This document shows positions 5,749 to 8,201 of a stretch of DNA of 8,201 bases, in pieces. Both the position numbers and the translations under genes were made by a program. The stretch comes from Verrucomicrobiales bacterium (lineage in GTDB: Bacteria; Verrucomicrobiota; Verrucomicrobiia; Verrucomicrobiales; Akkermansiaceae). Where the stretch lies: assembly GCA_003483645.1 (NCBI GenBank), contig DMYM01000446.1:1-8201 (forward strand), given 5' to 3'. The stretch's first letter is position 1, and the number at the start of each line of letters is the position of its first letter. A model generated the notes under the pieces. It had not been told where the DNA came from. It made no database searches and saw only the letters and a program-made list of their open reading frames with translations.

Positions 5749-7530
5749 TCAGGCGAGGAAGTTGTCGACTCCATCCACAATTTCGCTGACTCGGTAAGCC
5801 AGGCCATCAGTCTTGCAGATGGAGTGGATGGCGGGGTTGCAGCTGGCGGCCCGCAGGATGGTGGCGAGCTGGCCGTGTCCGTAGACGCCGGAGTCGTTCA
5901 TTTCGATCACAAAGACATGTTCGAATCTGGTCAGCAGTTCGTCGAGGCCGGCCGGAAGGGGATGAAGATGGCGGATGTGGGTGGCACTGGCACAGAGGCC
6001 CTTGTCCCGCAGACGGTCACAGGCTTCACGGATCGGGCCATAGGTTGAACCCCATCCCATCAGGAGGATCTCCCCGTCCTCTTCGTGGTAGACGTCCGGA
6101 AGCGGCAGGTCGGCGGCCAGAGTGACCAGCTTGCTGCGGCGCTTCTCGGTCATTTTCTGGTGATTGACCGGATTACCGGAAGGGTGGCCCATTTCGTCGT
6201 GTTCCAGGCCGGTGATCTTGGGGTAGGTCCCCTCCGACATGGGGGATCCGGGAGGGGCACGCTGGGTTAGCCCGTCGAGGGAATAGGGCTTGAAGTTCTC
6301 GTCCCTTTCGCTCAGGTCAAGCTCGGGCTCGATCCAGTGTTCGGAGAGGTTGGGCTGACTGAAGGCCTCGATGCGGGTAGCAAGGGCCTGGTCACTGAGG
6401 ATGATGACCGGGCAACTGCAACGCTTGGCCAGTTGGGCTGCTTCCAGCGCAATATAGAAGCAATCTTCCACATCCTTGGGCGCCAGCACGATCCGCGGGC
6501 TGTCGCCGTGGGAGCCATAGATGGCCTGCAGGAGGTCGCTTTGTTCGACCGAGGTAGGTAAGCCGGTGGAGGGACCACCCCGTTGGACGTTGACGACAAG
6601 GAGGGGCAATTCGGCCATGCAGGCGTAGCCAAGAGCTTCCGCCTTGAGTGAAAGGCCGGGTCCGGAACTGCCGGTCACGGCGAGGTGGCCGGCATAGGAA
6701 GCCCCGAGGGTAATGGCGATTGCGGCAAGTTCATCTTCGGCCTGGACGAAGATGCCGCCGTACTTGGGAAGTTCACGGCGCAGCAGTTCCATAATGCTTG
6801 ACCACGGAGTGATGGGATAGCCTGCTCCGTAGCGCACTCCAGAGGCAATCAAGCCCAGCCCAAGCATGGTGTTGCCGTCGGAAGAGATGCGCGTGGAGTG
6901 GCCAGCCTCACCAGGAGCAAAGCGGAACTGTTGCAGGTCGGTGGTCTGGAAGGCGTAGCCGGCATCGAAGGCGTTCATGCAGTTACGCAGGATGTCCTCG
7001 CCCTTGCGGCCGAACTGACGGTCGATGATGCCGGTGAGCTTTTCCCGGTCGAGGTCGAACATGGCGCAAATGAGTCCGAGGACGAAGATGTTCTTGCCGC
7101 GATCCTTGGCGGTTCCGCCGATGGCTTCCACGGTGGCTGAGGTGAAGGGCACCCCGATGTGGTGGATCCCACGCTCGTCTCTGGTCTCCTCCACCTTCTC
7201 GGAGTCGTAGAGGCAGATCCCGCCCTCCTTGAGGAAACCAAGATGGTCGTCGTAGCTGTGCTGGTAGAAGGCGACCAGCACGTCCGCGACATCCCCTGCA
7301 TGGAATACCTCCCCGGAACCAAGGTGGACCTGGAAGATGGAGGGACCGCCCGCGATGGTGGAGGGGATGGTCATGTAGGTCATGACCTCCTGGGCGGTAC
7401 GACCTGCCAAGCGACCGAGCATTCCTCCAATGGATTGAATCCCGTCCTGGGAATTTCCCGCCAAGCGGATCACAACATTCCGCAGAGCGTCGTCTTGGAT
7501 TGCCGGTGAAGAGGCGCCTACTGAACTCAT
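5749..7530 (-). CDS. korA: 2-oxoacid:ferredoxin oxidoreductase alpha subunit, gamma-alpha fusion (KorA type)
   Basis: The large subunit of the same oxidoreductase, 593 residues, with gamma and alpha domains fused as in two-subunit KorAB enzymes. The gamma domain covers about residues 18-205 and starts with NVVIRLAGNSQDGIQSIGG, matching the RxAGxSxDGxQxxG form of KorA proteins rather than the GxGGQG form of separate gamma subunits. The alpha domain begins at about 215 (ISSDGNTMLGLG) and contains GYPITPWSSIMELL (237-250), QAEDELAAIAITLGASYAG (263-281), TGSSGPGLSLKAE (286-298) and QRGGPSTGLPTSVEQSDLLQ (316-335) followed by AIYGSHGDSP. TGLEHDE (440-446) is also characteristic. A C-terminal transketolase-like domain covers about 485-590. 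It ends in TGA 56 bases before korB. The ATG at 7530 is kept because conserved sequence begins within 20 residues; its leader is C-rich with no Shine-Dalgarno site. A terminator upstream separates it from the sulfatase, so korA probably heads its own transcript. Confidence 0.94.
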   Translation of the reverse strand: MSSVGASSPAIQDDALRNVVIRLAGNSQDGIQSIGGMLGRLAGRTAQEVMTYMTIPSTIAGGPSIFQVHLGSGEVFHAGDVADVLVAFYQHSYDDHLGFLKEGGICLYDSEKVEETRDERGIHHIGVPFTSATVEAIGGTAKDRGKNIFVLGLICAMFDLDREKLTGIIDRQFGRKGEDILRNCMNAFDAGYAFQTTDLQQFRFAPGEAGHSTRISSDGNTMLGLGLIASGVRYGAGYPITPWSSIMELLRRELPKYGGIFVQAEDELAAIAITLGASYAGHLAVTGSSGPGLSLKAEALGYACMAELPLLVVNVQRGGPSTGLPTSVEQSDLLQAIYGSHGDSPRIVLAPKDVEDCFYIALEAAQLAKRCSCPVIILSDQALATRIEAFSQPNLSEHWIEPELDLSERDENFKPYSLDGLTQRAPPGSPMSEGTYPKITGLEHDEMGHPSGNPVNHQKMTEKRRSKLVTLAADLPLPDVYHEEDGEILLMGWGSTYGPIREACDRLRDKGLCASATHIRHLHPLPAGLDELLTRFEHVFVIEMNDSGVYGHGQLATILRAASCNPAIHSICKTDGLAYRVSEIVDGVDNFLA

Positions 7531-7553
7531 GGGGTGGGTGAGGTGGGCGACGC

Positions 7554-7582
7554 TAGATACGCGTGTAAATGACCCTTAGAAA
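7554..7582 (-). promoter_or_regulatory. Weak candidate promoter for korAB
   Basis: On the minus strand TTTCTA (7577-7582) and TATCTA (7554-7559) are 17 bases apart, inside an AT-richer stretch between the sulfatase terminator and korA. Each hexamer matches consensus at only three of six positions. An alternative -10, TAGCGT at 7550-7555, is identical to the -10 proposed for the cytochrome gene but has no good -35. A promoter is expected here because the terminator isolates korA; the exact element is uncertain. Confidence 0.25.
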
Positions 7583-7602
7583 GGAAAAAGACGGCAGCAG
7601 GC

Positions 7603-7630
7603 AAAAAAATCAGGTCTTTTAAATAACCTG
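7603..7630 (-). terminator. Rho-independent terminator of the sulfatase transcript
   Basis: On the minus strand CAGGT (7626-7630) and ACCTG (7611-7615) form a 5-bp stem, extendable by a T-G wobble, around an AT-rich loop. It is followed directly by A and seven T residues (7603-7610). It lies about 75 bases after the sulfatase stop and upstream of korA. There is no T-run on the other side, so it should act only on leftward transcription. The stem is short for an intrinsic terminator but the T-tract is clear. Confidence 0.65.
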
Positions 7631-7667
7631 GGCCCTGAAGCTCGCGGGGCCTGCGTTTATTTAATTT

Positions 7668-7699
7668 TCCCAGGGAGGGACTCCTGGGACCCGGGGTCC
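7668..7699 (-). repeat. Two adjacent hairpins just after the sulfatase stop
   Basis: TCCCAGG (7668-7674) pairs with CCTGGGA (7683-7689), a 7-bp stem with an 8-base loop. GGACC (7687-7691) pairs with GGTCC (7695-7699), a GC-rich stem with a 3-base loop; the two share bases 7687-7689 and so cannot both form fully. The sequence after them on the minus strand is A-rich, not T-rich, so they are not classical terminators. They probably shield the sulfatase mRNA 3' end or assist the terminator further on. Confidence 0.4.
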
Positions 7700-7705
7700 A
7701 CAGGG

Positions 7706-8201
7706 CTATGCTGCCAGGGCCTTGAGCTGCGCCTCTACGGTGGGGTGGGAGCAGTAGGGATCTTTGAACTTTTTCCCGTAGGCGATAAGGTCTTGGGCGA
7801 GAGACTTTGCCACTTCGCGGTGGCGCGGACCACGGATGAAGTTGGTCAGTTCGTTGGGATCCTCTTCCAGATCCAGAAGCCACGGTTCTTCCGCGCTGGA
7901 GAGAATGAGCTTGTAGCGCGGAGTGACCGCTGCAATCCAGCCCACCCGGTCGCCCCTGGGCTGGCCGGTGGAGCGCAGGAAGGTGACATCGCTCCATCCC
8001 CTGGGATGTTGCCCGGTGGTCAGGATGCTGGAGCAGTCGCGCCCTTCCTCGCGCCCGGTCGTGCCCACTTCCATCAGGGCGAGCATGGTGGGAAGAAAGT
8101 CGACCGTGTTGAGGACCTGACTGACCCGACGATCGGCAGGAATGGATTTCGGGTAACGGATCACGAAAGGAACCTTGGCGGGGGCTTCCAGGGGGATGCC
8201 C
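7706..8201 (-). CDS. Sulfatase, C-terminal part (N-terminus off the window)
   Basis: The C-terminal 164 residues of a sulfatase of the arylsulfatase (S1, alkaline-phosphatase-like) family, which hydrolyses sulfate esters, often on polysaccharides and usually in the periplasm or outside the cell. The frame is open to the window edge and starts GIPLEAPAKVPFVIRYPKSI. Family marks are KVPFVIRYPK, VNTVDFLPTML-like VLNTVDFLPTMLALM, EGRDCSSILTTG, a WIAAVTPRYKLIL strand pair and PWLLDLEEDPNELTNF, which is the usual C-terminal subdomain ending. The catalytic Cys/Ser modified to formylglycine and the metal site lie in the missing N-terminal part, so activity and substrate cannot be judged. It stops with TAG at 7706 and is followed by hairpins and an intrinsic terminator, so it is probably the last gene of a separate leftward transcript. 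Confidence 0.9.
   Translation of the reverse strand, partial: GIPLEAPAKVPFVIRYPKSIPADRRVSQVLNTVDFLPTMLALMEVGTTGREEGRDCSSILTTGQHPRGWSDVTFLRSTGQPRGDRVGWIAAVTPRYKLILSSAEEPWLLDLEEDPNELTNFIRGPRHREVAKSLAQDLIAYGKKFKDPYCSHPTVEAQLKALAA

Noticed and set aside
4946..5797. A 283-codon open frame on the plus strand across korB
   Set aside because: It lies antisense to korB with all its catalytic motifs and has a Gly/Val/Asp-rich translation typical of shadow frames.
7527..7997. A 156-codon minus-strand frame spanning the sulfatase-korA gap
   Set aside because: It overlaps the sulfatase in another frame, is Arg/Pro/Ser-rich without conserved motifs, and runs through the terminator.

Overview
The window holds six protein-coding genes, all on the minus strand, packed at high density in GC-rich DNA. 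It suggests a heterotrophic bacterium of the PVC superphylum, most likely Verrucomicrobiota. The reasons are a C-terminal S1-type sulfatase fragment, a large exported propeller/cytochrome c protein with a DUF6797-like N-terminus (a family I associate with Verrucomicrobia and Planctomycetes), a two-subunit KorAB-type 2-oxoacid:ferredoxin oxidoreductase, and the lack of Shine-Dalgarno sequences before the genes. This assignment is inferred from gene content, not from a marker gene.

In the direction of transcription (high to low coordinates) the layout is as follows. (1) The C-terminal 164 residues of a sulfatase, 7706-8201, which continues off the right edge. (2) A 175-base gap, 7531-7705, with three hairpins, one of them a convincing Rho-independent terminator for the sulfatase, and then the AT-richer upstream region of korA. 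(3) korA (5749-7530) and korB (4793-5692), 56 bases apart, forming a complete oxidoreductase. (4) A 164-base gap, 4629-4792, with overlapping hairpins and a promoter-like element that abuts the next start codon. (5) A secreted 867-residue protein (2025-4628) with a DUF6797-like N-terminus, a central beta-propeller and a C-terminal cytochrome c domain. (6) A UxaA/GarD-family sugar-acid dehydratase (420-1949). (7) The first 118 residues of an SDR oxidoreductase (1-354), which continues off the left edge.

Functionally the window joins three themes. KorAB connects central carbon metabolism (probably 2-oxoglutarate to succinyl-CoA) to ferredoxin. The exported cytochrome protein is a candidate periplasmic carbohydrate-oxidising enzyme that would pass electrons to the respiratory chain. 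The UxaA-SDR pair looks like part of a non-phosphorylative sugar-acid pathway. With the sulfatase, this fits an organism that degrades (sulfated) polysaccharides. The shared pathway is inference. The genes may simply be neighbours, since the sulfatase is separated by a terminator and the cytochrome gene appears to have its own promoter.

I found no CRISPR array, tRNA, rRNA, insertion sequence or clearly novel multi-gene system. The most unusual points are the pyrimidine-rich leaders without Shine-Dalgarno sequences, the possibly leaderless cytochrome gene, and the CoxB-like cytochrome c domain on a propeller protein.
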